The translations under genes and the position numbers were made by a program. Positions 30,059 through 38,454 of a stretch of DNA of 64,000 nucleotides are shown piece after piece. Within the stretch, counting starts at the first letter, position 1. Every line of letters begins with the position of its first letter. The notes under the pieces were generated by a model. That model was given only the letters and a program-made list of their open reading frames with translations. It was not told the origin of the DNA and ran no database searches. The stretch comes from Streptomyces roseoverticillatus (GTDB taxonomy: Bacteria > Actinomycetota > Actinomycetes > Streptomycetales > Streptomycetaceae): the NCBI RefSeq assembly GCF_000719265.1, contig NZ_JOFL01000019.1, positions 124,001 through 188,000 on the forward strand, in the 5' to 3' direction.

Positions 30059-31081
30059 ATGGAGAGTGTTCGTGACGTCCGTCTGCTGCCCAAAGCCCAT
30101 CTGCACCTGCACTTCACCGGGTCGATGCGGTCTTCCACCCTGCTTGAGCTTGCCGACAAGTACGGGGTGCACCTCCCCGAAGCGCTGAGCAGCGGCGAGC
30201 CGCCGAAGTTGCGGGCCACGGACGAGCGGGGCTGGTTCCGGTTCCAGCGGCTCTACGACATCGCGCGCTCGTGCCTGCGCTCGCCGGAGGACATCCAGCG
30301 GCTGGTGCGCGAGGCCGCGGAGGAGGACGTCCGGGACGGGTCCGGGTGGCTGGAGATCCAGGTCGACCCGACGTCCTACGCCCCTCGGCTGGGCGGGCTC
30401 ATCCCCGCGCTGGAGATCATCCTGGACGCGGTCGAGAGCGCTTCCCGGGAGACCGGGCTGGGGATGCGGGTGCTCGTCGCCGCGAACCGCATGAAGCACC
30501 CGCTGGACGCGCGCACGCTGGCGCGGCTGGCCGTGCGGTACGCCGACCGGGGCGTGGTGGGCTTCGGCCTCTCCAACGACGAGCGGCGCGGGCTCGCGCG
30601 CGACTTCGACCGCGCGTTCGAGATCGCGCGGGAAGGCGGGCTGCTGGCCGCGCCGCACGGCGGCGAGCTGTCCGGGCCCGGCAGCGTCCGGGACTGCATG
30701 GACGACCTGTACGCGTCGCGCGTCGGGCACGGGGTGCGGGCCGCCGAGGACCCGCGGCTCCTGCGGAAGCTCGCGGAGCGGGGGGTGACGTGCGAGGTGT
30801 GCCCGTCGTCCAACGTCGCCCTCGGCGTCTACGAGAAGCCCGGCGACGTGCCGCTGCGGGCCCTGTGGGACGCCGGCGTGCCGATAGCGCTCGGCGCGGA
30901 CGACCCGCTGCTCTTCGGCTCGCGGCTCGCCGCGCAGTACGAGCTGGTGCGGGAGCACCACGGCTTCACGGACGCGGAGCTGGCGGAGCTGGCGCGGCAG
31001 TCGGTACGGGGGTCGGCCGCGCCGGAGCCTGTGCGGGCGGGGTTGCTGGCGGGGATCGAGGGGTGGCTGGCGGCCGCCTGA
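30059..31081 (+). CDS. Adenosine deaminase family protein
   Basis: This is a 340-residue amidohydrolase-fold enzyme with the ADA metal and catalytic motifs in order: HLHLHFTGS, PHGGE, RVGHGV and GADDP. It is likely to deaminate adenosine or a related purine; canonical ADA has SLNTDDP at the last site, so the substrate may differ. ATG 30059 is preferred because GCAGGA lies about 8 nt upstream; ATG 30041 would add six residues without a site. It stands alone between aspC and murB. Confidence 0.85.
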   Translation: MESVRDVRLLPKAHLHLHFTGSMRSSTLLELADKYGVHLPEALSSGEPPKLRATDERGWFRFQRLYDIARSCLRSPEDIQRLVREAAEEDVRDGSGWLEIQVDPTSYAPRLGGLIPALEIILDAVESASRETGLGMRVLVAANRMKHPLDARTLARLAVRYADRGVVGFGLSNDERRGLARDFDRAFEIAREGGLLAAPHGGELSGPGSVRDCMDDLYASRVGHGVRAAEDPRLLRKLAERGVTCEVCPSSNVALGVYEKPGDVPLRALWDAGVPIALGADDPLLFGSRLAAQYELVREHHGFTDAELAELARQSVRGSAAPEPVRAGLLAGIEGWLAAA

Positions 31082-31164
31082 GGCGGCTCGCCATCCGGGC
31101 TTCCCGGCCCTGCCCGCCCTCCCGGCCCCCGCCGCTCATTGGGCGGGGTGGGGACAGACCGCTC

Positions 31165-32220
31165 TTACAGCGCCACGCCGACCGTGACCGGCTCGTTCAC
31201 CAGGGTCACTCCGAACGCCTCGTGGACGCCGGCCCGGACCTCGCGTGCGAGGGCGAGGAGGTCCTCCGTCGTGGCCTCTCCCCGGTTCGTCAGGGCGAGG
31301 GTGTGCTTCGTGCTGATGCGCGCCGGGCCCGCCCCGTACCCCTTCGTGAAGCCCGCCTTGTCAATCAGCCAGGCCGCGGAGGTCTTCATGAAGCCCTCCC
31401 CCGCCGGGTAGGCGGGAGGCGTCACGTCAGGCCCGAGCCGCTCTGCCGCGCGGGCCAGGAACGCCGCGTGCTCCGCGGTGGTGAGGATCGGGTTGCAGAA
31501 GAACGACCCGGCCGACCACGTGTCGTGGTCCTCGGGGTCGAGGACCATGCCCTTGCCGGCGCGCAGCTTGAGGACCGTCTCGCGGGCCTGCTCCGCGGGC
31601 ACGCGGTCGCCCGCCTCGACGCCGAGGGCGCGGGCCGTCTCGGGGTAGCGGATGGGCGCCGACAGGCCGTCCGCGTCCTCCAGCTCGAAGCGGACGCGGA
31701 GGACGACGTAGCGGCTCGGGTCCTGCTTGAAGCGGCTGTGCCGGTAGGAGAACGCGCACTCGGCGTTGGTGAGGGTCACCGTCTCGCCGGTGCGGCGGTC
31801 GTACGCGACGACTTCGGTGATCGTCTGGGCGACGTCCTGGCCGTAGGCGCCGACGTTCTGGATGGGGGTGGCGCCGGCGGAGCCGGGGATGCCGGCGAGG
31901 CACTCGACGCCGGCGAGGCCGGCTTCGACGGTGCGGGCCACGGCCTCGGACCAGTTCTCGCCCGCCGCCAGCTCCAGCGTCGTGCCGCGCAGCTCGAAGC
32001 CGGTCGTCGCGATGCGCAGGGCCGTGCCGTCGAAGCCCTTGTCGGAGATGACGAGGTTGCTGCCGCCGCCGATGATCAGCAGCGGGGTGGCGGTCTCGTC
32101 CGCCTCGCGGACAGCGGCGATCACCTCGGTGTCGGTGGTTGCCGTGATCAGGCGGCGGGCGGGGCCGCCGAGCCTGAAGGTGGTCAGGGGGGCGAGGGGG
32201 GCGTCGTGTCGTTCCTGCAC
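31165..32220 (-). CDS. murB: UDP-N-acetylenolpyruvoylglucosamine reductase
   Basis: This is a 351-residue FAD-dependent enzyme making UDP-MurNAc for peptidoglycan. It has the FAD-binding stretch TTFRLGGPARRL ... LLIIGGGSNLVISD and GIPGSAGATPIQNVGAYGQ. Catalytic residues sit in YRHSRFK, AGSFFCNP (Ser) and the C-terminal NEPVTVG (Glu). It is convergent with the ADA-like gene and 102 nt downstream of the MFS gene. The FFCNP motif places it in the type I MurB group. Confidence 0.95.
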   Translation of the reverse strand: MQERHDAPLAPLTTFRLGGPARRLITATTDTEVIAAVREADETATPLLIIGGGSNLVISDKGFDGTALRIATTGFELRGTTLELAAGENWSEAVARTVEAGLAGVECLAGIPGSAGATPIQNVGAYGQDVAQTITEVVAYDRRTGETVTLTNAECAFSYRHSRFKQDPSRYVVLRVRFELEDADGLSAPIRYPETARALGVEAGDRVPAEQARETVLKLRAGKGMVLDPEDHDTWSAGSFFCNPILTTAEHAAFLARAAERLGPDVTPPAYPAGEGFMKTSAAWLIDKAGFTKGYGAGPARISTKHTLALTNRGEATTEDLLALAREVRAGVHEAFGVTLVNEPVTVGVAL

Positions 32221-32322
32221 CAGACCAGGGTACGGGTGGGTCGGGCGCGGTGGTCCGGGGCCGGGGGCCGGGGGCTCCGGCGGTGCCGGGCCCCGGCCCC
32301 GTGGGCGGTGCCACGCCGCCCG

Positions 32323-33774
32323 TCAGGGCGCCCCGGCCGGGCGGGCGGCGGGTGCGGCGGCCCGGGCGGCGGGTGCGGCGGCCCGGGCGGCGGGTGCGGC
32401 GGCCCGGGCGGCGGTGCCGCGCCGCGAGGGGATCAGGGTCGCCGCCAGCGCCCCGAGCGCCACCGCGGCCGCGCCCGCCCAGAGGGCGGGGACGAGGCCG
32501 TCCAGGAAGCGCTGCGGCGTCCCGTAGCCGCCCTGGGCGGAGAACAGCGAGGCGAGGACGGCGATGCCCAGCGCCCCGCCCACCTCCCGCAGAGCGTTGT
32601 TCGCACCGGAGGCCATGCCCTGCTCCGCCGGGCGGACGCTGGACATGACGAGCTTCGCGGCGGGGGCGAAGAACAGGCCCATGCCGATGCCGCTGACGAT
32701 CAGTCCGGGGAGCTGGGCCGCGTAGGAGACGTCCGGGCTCATGACCAGGGCGAAGTGGGCGAGGCCGAGGGCCTGGAGGGCCAGGGCGGTGACGACGACG
32801 GGGCGGCTGCCGATGCGGTCGGCGAGGTAGCCGGAGAGCGGCGCCGCGATCATGGGCATTCCGGTCCAGGGGAGCATGCGCAGCCCGGCCTCGGTGGGCG
32901 AGTAGCCGAGGGCGTTCTGGAGGAACTGGCTGAGCAGGAAGATCGAGCCGAACATGCCCAGGAACATGAAGACGCTCGCGGCGTTCACGCCCGCGAAGGC
33001 GCGGTCCTTGAAGAGGCGCATGGGCAGCATGGGCCGCTCCGCGCGCAGGCCGTGGCCGATGAAGCCTCCTATGAGGACGCTGCCCGCGATGAGGGCTGTC
33101 AGGACCTGGGGGCTCGTCCAGCCGTGCGCGTTGGCGTTGACCAGGCCGTAGACGACGCCGAAGAGGCCGCCGCTGACGAGGAGCGTGCCCGGGAGGTCCA
33201 GGCGGGCGTTCTCGGCGCGCGACTCGTCCAGGCGGAGGCGGGCCAGCGGGATGAGGGCCAGGCCCAGCGGGACGTTGAGCCAGAAGATCCACTGCCACGA
33301 GATGTGCTCGGTGAGCGCGCCGCCGATGAGCGGGCCGCCGGCGACGGCCAGCCCGTCCACGGCTCCCTTGATGCCGTACGCCAGGCCCCGGCGCTCGGCG
33401 GGGACGGCCGCGGTGAGCAGGGTGAGCGTCAGCGGCATGGTGATCGCGGCGCCCACGCCCTGGACGGCCCGGGCGGCGATCAGGGCCTCGATTCCGGGCG
33501 CGAGGGCGGCCGCGGCGGAGGCGGCCGTGAAGATCACCAGGCCGGTGACGAAGAGCTTGCGGCGGCCGAAGCGGTCGCCCAGGGCCGCGCCGAACATGAG
33601 CAGGACCGCGAAGGTCAGCGTGTAGGCGTTGACGGTCCATTCGAGGTCCTCCAGCGCCCCGCCGAGGTCCTTGCGGATCGACGGGAGGGCTGTGGTGACG
33701 ACCAGGTTGTCCAGGGCCGCCATGAAGCCGGCCACGCCGGTGATGATCAGGGCCCAGATTGCTTTGGGCTGCAT
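32323..33774 (-). CDS. MFS drug transporter (DHA2 family)
   Basis: This is a 483-residue proton-driven exporter of the EmrB/QacA type with about 14 membrane segments. Motifs include LDNLVVTTALPSIRKDLG, GDRFGRRKLFV (motif A) and GIGMGLFFAPA. The C-terminus carries a low-complexity tail of repeated AAAPAAR units (see repeat). A TetR gene lies upstream on the same strand, and both have similar palindromes near their starts, so expression is probably induced by a ligand that releases TetR. The substrate is unknown. Confidence 0.9.
   Translation of the reverse strand: MQPKAIWALIITGVAGFMAALDNLVVTTALPSIRKDLGGALEDLEWTVNAYTLTFAVLLMFGAALGDRFGRRKLFVTGLVIFTAASAAAALAPGIEALIAARAVQGVGAAITMPLTLTLLTAAVPAERRGLAYGIKGAVDGLAVAGGPLIGGALTEHISWQWIFWLNVPLGLALIPLARLRLDESRAENARLDLPGTLLVSGGLFGVVYGLVNANAHGWTSPQVLTALIAGSVLIGGFIGHGLRAERPMLPMRLFKDRAFAGVNAASVFMFLGMFGSIFLLSQFLQNALGYSPTEAGLRMLPWTGMPMIAAPLSGYLADRIGSRPVVVTALALQALGLAHFALVMSPDVSYAAQLPGLIVSGIGMGLFFAPAAKLVMSSVRPAEQGMASGANNALREVGGALGIAVLASLFSAQGGYGTPQRFLDGLVPALWAGAAAVALGALAATLIPSRRGTAARAAAPAARAAAPAARAAAPAARPAGAP
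32342..32412 (-). repeat. 21-bp tandem repeat in the MFS C-terminus
   Basis: About three and a half copies of a 21-bp GC-rich unit encode RAAAPAA. It is in frame, so copy-number changes would only alter tail length. Confidence 0.8.
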
Positions 33775-33788
33775 GCTTCCCCCTGCTT

Positions 33789-33810
33789 ACTTAGTAATCA
33801 GTCACTAACT
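33789..33810 (-). promoter_or_regulatory. Candidate TetR operator upstream of the MFS gene
   Basis: An imperfect palindrome with the core TTAGTAATCAGTCACTAA lies 15 nt upstream of the MFS start codon. It resembles the operator at 34387-34406 (shared AAGTTAGTG and ACT-AAGT half-sites). Confidence 0.6.
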
Positions 33811-33846
33811 TTGATAGGTATGCGGAGACGGGGGTCTCCTGCGTTC

Positions 33847-34380
33847 CTAGAAACCGCTCCACACCCGGTGGTCCGGCGGGAAGCCCAGGGACATCAGCGT
33901 GTTGATCAGCATCCCCTTGGCCAGGAACCCCGTCGTCTCCTTCACGTCCCCGCCGAGCGCCAGGTGCGCCCCGTCCCACAGCTCCAGCCACGCCGCCCGG
34001 ATCGTGCTCCCGAACTCGTGGTCCCCCGCCGCCTCGGCCGAGGCCACCGCGACGTAGATCTGCATCTGCATCTGCAGCTTCTCGGGGTCCTCGGCGATGA
34101 GGTGGTCGTAGGCGGCGGCCATGGCCTGCGGCGCCCCGCGGGGCGGCGCGCCCTCGACGACCTTCGCGAAGACCTCCCGGGTCTCCTCCAGGCAGCGGTG
34201 GGCCGCCGCCAGGAAGATCGCTTCCTTGGTGGGGAAGAGCCGGAACAGATACGGCTGCGAGACGCCCACGCGGCGCGCGATCGCCTCCGTGGACGTGCCC
34301 TTGTAGCCGGCACGCGCGAATTCCGTGATTGCGGCGCGGATCACACTCTCGCGGCGCTCCTCCGCGCTCATCCTGACCAT
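33847..34380 (-). CDS. TetR family transcriptional regulator
   Basis: This is a 177-residue repressor. The N-terminal helix-turn-helix covers about residues 10-55 (RESVIRAAITEFARAGYKG ... VGVSQPYLFRLFPTKEAIF), followed by a helical ligand-binding domain. It precedes the MFS gene. A 20-bp palindrome sits 6 nt upstream of its ATG, overlapping the predicted -10, so it should repress itself. The ATG at 34378-34380 matches a leaderless transcript; an internal ATG three codons later is the alternative. Confidence 0.9.
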   Translation of the reverse strand: MVRMSAEERRESVIRAAITEFARAGYKGTSTEAIARRVGVSQPYLFRLFPTKEAIFLAAAHRCLEETREVFAKVVEGAPPRGAPQAMAAAYDHLIAEDPEKLQMQMQIYVAVASAEAAGDHEFGSTIRAAWLELWDGAHLALGGDVKETTGFLAKGMLINTLMSLGFPPDHRVWSGF

Positions 34381-34386
34381 GAACGT

Positions 34387-34416
34387 AAGTTAGTGGTCAC
34401 TTACTTTGCATGTCAA
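34387..34416 (-). promoter_or_regulatory. tetR promoter overlapped by a palindromic operator
   Basis: On the minus strand TTGACA (34411-34416) is followed after 18 nt by TAACTT (34387-34392). A 20-bp palindrome of the form AAGTNAGTG-GT-CACTNACTT (34387-34406) covers the -10 and most of the spacer. The start codon lies about 6 nt beyond the -10, implying a leaderless mRNA. Confidence 0.7.
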
Positions 34417-34421
34417 AGGGG

Positions 34422-34452
34422 GAGGGCGCCGCTTGTTGCGCGCGGCGCCCTC
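34422..34452 (-). terminator. Terminator after the HadB-like gene
   Basis: A perfect 11-bp stem (GAGGGCGCCGC and its complement) with a 9-nt loop lies 4 nt after the dehydratase stop. Confidence 0.75.
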
Positions 34453-34456
34453 CTCG

Positions 34457-34888
34457 TCAGGCGAGACGTACGACCGCTCGCGACATCCCCAGGACCTTCT
34501 GGCCCGCGCTCTTGACCACCAGGTCCACCCGGACCGTGCGGCGCTCGTCGTCCTTGGCCGCGACCTTGCCGCCGACCTCGATGACCGCCCCCTCGTCGTC
34601 GTTGGGCACGACGACCGGGCGGGTGAAGCGCACGCCGTACTCGGCGACGGCGCCCGGGTCGCCGGCCCAGTCCGTGACCACGCGCGCCGCCTCGGCCATG
34701 GTGAACATGCCGTGCGCGATCACGTCCGGCAGGCCGACCTCCTTGGCGAACTTCTCGTTCCAGTGGATCGGGTTGAAGTCGCCGGAGGCGCCCGCGTAGC
34801 GGACCAGGTCCGCGCGCGTCACCGGGAAGGAGCGGACCGGCAGCTCCGTGCCGACCTCGACCTCGTCGTAGGAGATCCGGGCAGTCAT
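34457..34888 (-). CDS. MaoC-like dehydratase, HadB-type subunit
   Basis: This is a 143-residue single hot-dog protein with the hydratase motif (ASGDFNPIHWNEKFAKEVGLPD), keeping the catalytic Asp and His. It resembles mycobacterial HadB, which dehydrates (3R)-hydroxyacyl-ACP with HadA. It starts right after the HadA-like stop (34888/34889), so the pair is coupled and probably forms a heterodimer. Mycolate synthesis is absent in Streptomyces, so its acyl substrate is unknown. Confidence 0.85.
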   Translation of the reverse strand: MTARISYDEVEVGTELPVRSFPVTRADLVRYAGASGDFNPIHWNEKFAKEVGLPDVIAHGMFTMAEAARVVTDWAGDPGAVAEYGVRFTRPVVVPNDDEGAVIEVGGKVAAKDDERRTVRVDLVVKSAGQKVLGMSRAVVRLA

Positions 34889-35341
34889 CTACGCCTCCTC
34901 GGCCGCGCGGGCCACCAGGGTCGTGTGCGCGGTCACCACGTGCTCGCCGTGCTCGTCCTGGACGTCGCCGCGGATCGACAGGACGTCGTTGCCCGCCAGG
35001 GACTTGATCGACTCGATCGTGGAGACGACCGTCAGGCGGTCACCGGCCCGCACGGGGCGGGCGTAGGCGAACTTCTGGTCGCCGTGCACGACGCGCGAGT
35101 AGTCCAGGCCCAGCTGCGGGTCGTTCACGACCGCGCCGGCTGCCCGGTACGTGACGGAGAAGACGAAGGTCGGCGGGGCGATCACATCCGGGTGGCCCAG
35201 CGCCTTGGCGGCGTCCGGGTCGGTGTACGCCGGATTGGTGTCGCCGATGGCCTCGGCGAATTCGCGGATCTTCTCCCGGCCGACCTCGTACGGTTCGGTG
35301 GCCGGATAGGTCCGCCCTACGAAGGACTGGTCGAGCGCCAT
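34889..35341 (-). CDS. MaoC N-terminal-like dehydratase, HadA-type subunit
   Basis: This is a 150-residue hot-dog protein of the FAS1-like dehydratase family. The equivalent of the catalytic loop reads GDTNPAYTDPDAAKALGH, with Tyr where the HadB-type subunit has His, so it is probably the non-catalytic partner, as for HadA in mycobacteria. It is upstream of the HadB-like gene and downstream of rpmG, all on the minus strand. Confidence 0.85.
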   Translation of the reverse strand: MALDQSFVGRTYPATEPYEVGREKIREFAEAIGDTNPAYTDPDAAKALGHPDVIAPPTFVFSVTYRAAGAVVNDPQLGLDYSRVVHGDQKFAYARPVRAGDRLTVVSTIESIKSLAGNDVLSIRGDVQDEHGEHVVTAHTTLVARAAEEA

Positions 35342-35385
35342 GGCCCGGTACCTCCTGCAGCAGTGGTGAACGGTGGCGGATACGC

Positions 35386-35422
35386 CACGAGGCCGCCCCC
35401 GGTGAATGGGGACGGCCTCGTG
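35386..35422 (-). terminator. Terminator after rpmG
   Basis: A stem with 14-15-nt arms (CACGAGGCCG core, one mismatch) and an 8-nt loop lies 14 nt after the rpmG stop, separating it from the dehydratase pair. Confidence 0.75.
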
Positions 35423-35435
35423 AACGAGCCTGTTG

Positions 35436-35600
35436 TTATCGCGTCTCGCGGTGCGCAGTGTGCGAGTTGCAACGGGGGCAGTGCTTCTTCATCTCAAGAC
35501 GGTCCGGGTCGTTGCGCCGGTTCTTCTTGGTGATGTAGTTCCGCTCCTTGCACTCCACGCAGGCCAGCGTGATCTTCGGGCGGACGTCGGTGGCAGCCAC
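35436..35600 (-). CDS. rpmG: 50S ribosomal protein L33, zinc-binding type
   Basis: This is a 54-residue L33 with two CxxC pairs (LACVECKER and HCPRCNSH), hence the zinc-containing form. It starts with GTG, reading (V)[11 protein letters not shown], with AAGGAG about 9 nt upstream. tRNA-Met follows upstream on the same strand, a common actinobacterial arrangement. Confidence 0.95.
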   Translation of the reverse strand: MAATDVRPKITLACVECKERNYITKKNRRNDPDRLEMKKHCPRCNSHTAHRETR

Positions 35601-35685
35601 GTGAGTGCTCCTTGACGGAATGGACGGATGAACGCAAACAAGAGTAGCCGACCGGAGGACCGACCCCACAATCGGCTACTGCGTG

Positions 35686-35758
35686 TAGCGGTGACCGGAC
35701 TTGAACCGGTGACACAGCGATTATGAGCCGCTTGCTCTACCGACTGAGCTACACCGCT
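35686..35758 (-). tRNA. tRNA-Met (CAT anticodon, elongator type)
   Basis: A 73-nt cloverleaf: acceptor AGCGGTG/CACCGCT, D-arm TAGCTCAGTCGGTAGAGC, anticodon loop CTCATAA, T-loop GTTCAAG, discriminator A. The fully paired first acceptor base pair (A-T) and the absence of initiator features argue for elongator Met. No CCA is encoded. Confidence 0.95.
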
Positions 35759-35808
35759 TTGATGCGGGAGGGACCCTCGCCCGAAGGCGAGGAAACCTCT
35801 CACACCAG

Positions 35809-35881
35809 AGCCCCAAAACGGAATCGAACCGTTGACCTTCTCCTTACCATGGAGACGCTCTGCCGACTGAGCTATTGGGGC
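35809..35881 (-). tRNA. tRNA-Thr (GGT anticodon)
   Basis: A 73-nt cloverleaf: acceptor GCCCCAA/TTGGGGC, D-arm TAGCTCAGTCGGCAGAGC, anticodon stem TCTCC/GGAGA around ATGGTAA (GGT), T-loop GTTCGAT. It is 50 nt upstream of tRNA-Met on the same strand. Confidence 0.95.
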
Positions 35882-36075
35882 GAGCGAGGAAGACATTACA
35901 CGGTTGGCCGCCGAAGGTGAAATCCGTATCCGGAGGACGCCCGCAACCGCGTCACGGAAGCCTTCCCGCACCACACCAGTACGACTATTCGTCGCTTGCT
36001 CGAAGCCGTTCCTGCCGCGCCCTACGCTCGGACCTGCTGCGTGATCATGCACGCCCCGGCACCCGGAGGAGCGCG

Positions 36076-37350
36076 ATGCCCGACAGCCAGCCGCAGCCCC
36101 CGGCGAACCCCGGCGGCGATGCCACCCCTCCCGCCGTCGTGCCCGGCGACGGCGCCCTCGTGCTCGGCGGCGCCCGGCTCGCCGACGGCCGCGTCGTGGA
36201 CGTGCGGCTGAGCGGCGGGCGCATCGAAGCGGTGGGCACCGCCGGCAGCCTGGCGCCCGGCCCGCGCGTGGACCTCAGCGGCTATCTGCTGCTGCCCGCG
36301 CCCGCCGAACCGCACGCGCACGGCGCCACCGCGCTCACCGCCGAGGCCGACGGGCCCGTCTCGTACGCCGCGGAGGACGTCCAGCGGCGCGCGACCGAGG
36401 CCGCACTGCTCCAACTGGGGCACGGGGCCACCGCCCTGCGCTGCCACGTGCGGATCGGCGACGTGCAGGGGCTGCGCTCGCTGGAGGCCGTCCTGCAGGC
36501 CCGGCGGGCCCTGCGCGGGCTCACCGACCTCACCGCCGTCGCCGTGCCCCGGCTGCTCACCGGCGCCGCCGGAGCCGAGGGACTGGCCCTGCTGCGGGAC
36601 GCGGTGAAGATGGGCGCGGCCGTCGGCGGCTGCCCCGACCTCGACCCCGACCCCACCGGCTTCGCCGAGACCGCCCTCGACCTCGCCGCCGCGTACGGCT
36701 GCCCCGTCGACCTGCACACCGACGGCTCCGACCCGGCCCGGCTCGCCCGGCTGGTCGCCATGGCCGGCGGGCTGCGCCCCGGCGTCACCCTCGGGCCCTG
36801 CGGCGGCCTCGCCCGCCTCCCCCGCGACCTGGCCGTGCGCGCCGCCGAGCAGCTGTCCGCGGCCGGGGTGACCGTCGTCTGCCTGCCGCAGGGCGACTGC
36901 GGGACGCTGGAGCAGCGCGGCGCCCGCGTCTCGCGCTGCGCCCCGGTGCGCCTGCTGCGGGCGGCGGGGGTGCGGGTGGCGGCCGGCAGCGGCGCCCTGC
37001 GCGACGCGGCCAATCCGGTCGGGCGCGGCGATCCCCTGGAGGCCGCGTTCCTGCTGGCCTCGCACGGCGAGCTGCGGCCCGAGGAGGCGTACGAGGCGGT
37101 CAGTGGGTGGGCCCGGGCGGCCATGGGGCTGCCGCGGGTGCGGGTGGAGGCGGGCTTTCCGGCCGAGCTGCTGGCCGTGCGGGGCGAGCGCGTCGAGGGC
37201 GTGCTCTCGATGGCCTACAGCCGCCTCGTGGTGCATCAGGGCCGCGTGGTGGCCCGTACGAGCGCGGTGCGGGAGTACTGCGACGGCTCGGCCGCCGCGG
37301 CCCTGGACCTGCCCCGGCAGTCCTCGCGCGGCGGGGGCGAGCCGTCCTGA
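36076..37350 (+). CDS. Amidohydrolase family protein
   Basis: This is a 424-residue metal-dependent hydrolase of the cytosine deaminase/ATZ-TRZ-like group. A beta-sandwich N-terminus (GARLADGRVVDVRLSGGRIE) leads to the metal motif EPHAHG (HxH) near residues 80-82. Later conserved elements include VDLHTDGSD, with a His where the barrel ligand is expected, and GSGALRDAANPVGRGDPLEA near the C-terminal Asp site. Its substrate cannot be read from sequence. The ATG follows GGAGGA by 6 nt. No obvious operon partner; an NAD(P)-binding gene follows after 67 nt. Confidence 0.8.
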   Translation: MPDSQPQPPANPGGDATPPAVVPGDGALVLGGARLADGRVVDVRLSGGRIEAVGTAGSLAPGPRVDLSGYLLLPAPAEPHAHGATALTAEADGPVSYAAEDVQRRATEAALLQLGHGATALRCHVRIGDVQGLRSLEAVLQARRALRGLTDLTAVAVPRLLTGAAGAEGLALLRDAVKMGAAVGGCPDLDPDPTGFAETALDLAAAYGCPVDLHTDGSDPARLARLVAMAGGLRPGVTLGPCGGLARLPRDLAVRAAEQLSAAGVTVVCLPQGDCGTLEQRGARVSRCAPVRLLRAAGVRVAAGSGALRDAANPVGRGDPLEAAFLLASHGELRPEEAYEAVSGWARAAMGLPRVRVEAGFPAELLAVRGERVEGVLSMAYSRLVVHQGRVVARTSAVREYCDGSAAAALDLPRQSSRGGGEPS

Positions 37351-37417
37351 CGCGGGGTCGGGGCGGGGTCCGGCGAGGCCCTCTGTCGGATTCCGGTGAT
37401 CGGCGTACGGTCGGATC

Positions 37418-38080
37418 ATGCGCATTGTCATTGCTGGTGGACATGGTCAGATCGCGCTGCGGCTGGAGCGGCTGCTGCACGCGCGCGGAGACGAGATCGC
37501 GGGCATCGTCCGCAGGCCCGAGCAGGCCGGCGCCCTCCTGGCGGCCGGAGCCGAACCGGTCGTGTGCGACCTGGAGTCGGCCTCCGTGGGGGATCTGGTG
37601 AAGCACCTGGAGTCCGCCGACGCCGCCGTCTTCGCGGCCGGCGCGGGGCCGGGCAGCGGCATCGCCCGCAAGGACTCCGTGGACCGCGGGGCGGCCGCCC
37701 TCTTCGCCGACGCGGCCGAGGCGGCCGGCGTCCGCCGCTTCCTCGTGGTCTCCTCCATGGGCGCCGACCGCGAGCCCCCGGAGGGCACCGATCCGGTCTT
37801 CGCCGCGTACCTGCGCGCGAAGGGCGCGGCGGACGCGGACGTACAGGCCCGGGCCGGCCTGGACTGGACGATCCTGCGGCCGGGGCGGCTCACGGACGAG
37901 CCCGGTACGGGCCGGGTGGCGCTCGGGGAGGCCACGGGGCGGGGCGACGTGACCCGGGACGACGTCGCGGCGGTCCTCGCGGCGCTGCTGGACGAGCCGG
38001 GGACGGCGGGGCGGACGCTGGAGCTGACCGGCGGGGACACGCCGGTGGCGGAAGCGGTGAAATCCGCGGCGAGCGGCTGA
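37418..38080 (+). CDS. NAD(P)-binding atypical SDR protein
   Basis: This is a 220-residue Rossmann protein with an N-terminal dinucleotide motif (MRIVIAGGHGQIALRLERLL) and a conserved LVVSSMGAD segment. TILRPGRLTDEP is typical of NmrA/HSCARG and YwnB-like atypical SDRs. These sense or reduce NAD(P)H substrates; the specific role is unknown. A strong bidirectional hairpin follows. Confidence 0.85.
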   Translation: MRIVIAGGHGQIALRLERLLHARGDEIAGIVRRPEQAGALLAAGAEPVVCDLESASVGDLVKHLESADAAVFAAGAGPGSGIARKDSVDRGAAALFADAAEAAGVRRFLVVSSMGADREPPEGTDPVFAAYLRAKGAADADVQARAGLDWTILRPGRLTDEPGTGRVALGEATGRGDVTRDDVAAVLAALLDEPGTAGRTLELTGGDTPVAEAVKSAASG

Positions 38081-38124
38081 AGGCAGCGGCTGAGGGCAGC
38101 GGCTGAGGGCCGGAAAACGAAAGA

Positions 38125-38152
38125 AGCCCCTGACCTTTTCAGGTCAGGGGCT
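38125..38152. terminator. Bidirectional terminator
   Basis: A perfect 12-bp stem (AGCCCCTGACCT and its complement) with a TTTC loop lies between the plus-strand SDR gene and the minus-strand tRNA-Tyr, serving both. Confidence 0.85.
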
Positions 38153-38160
38153 CCATTCCG

Positions 38161-38242
38161 TGGCGGCGCCAGGATTCGAACCTGGGTAGGCTAAGCCGAC
38201 GGATTTACAGTCCGCTCCCATTGGCCACTCGGGCACACCGCC
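38161..38242 (-). tRNA. tRNA-Tyr (GTA anticodon)
   Basis: An 82-nt class II tRNA with a long variable arm: acceptor GGCGGTG/CGCCGCC region, anticodon loop CTGTAAA giving GTA, variable stem around GGCTTAGCC, T-loop GTTCGAA, discriminator A. No CCA is encoded. Confidence 0.96.
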
Positions 38243-38454
38243 ATGGGGTGTCACCTCGGGCTCTCTTTCGATTCGCGCCGGGGCAACGACGTAAACCATA
38301 CCCGATGACCTGGGGTGGTCCGCCACTCGGTTCATCGCCCGTGAGAACGGGCCCGGGGTGGCTAGGCTGACGGGGCGGTCCGCCGCCGGCCCGGGGCCGG
38401 TGGCAGCCCGGACCGCACCCCCCGATGGATCTACGCACGAGGAGCCAACTCAAT

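Noticed and set aside
30271..34515. Plus-strand open frame of about 1400 codons across the ADA-like, murB, MFS and tetR region
   Set aside because: It overlaps four well-supported genes in other frames and has no recognisable domain.
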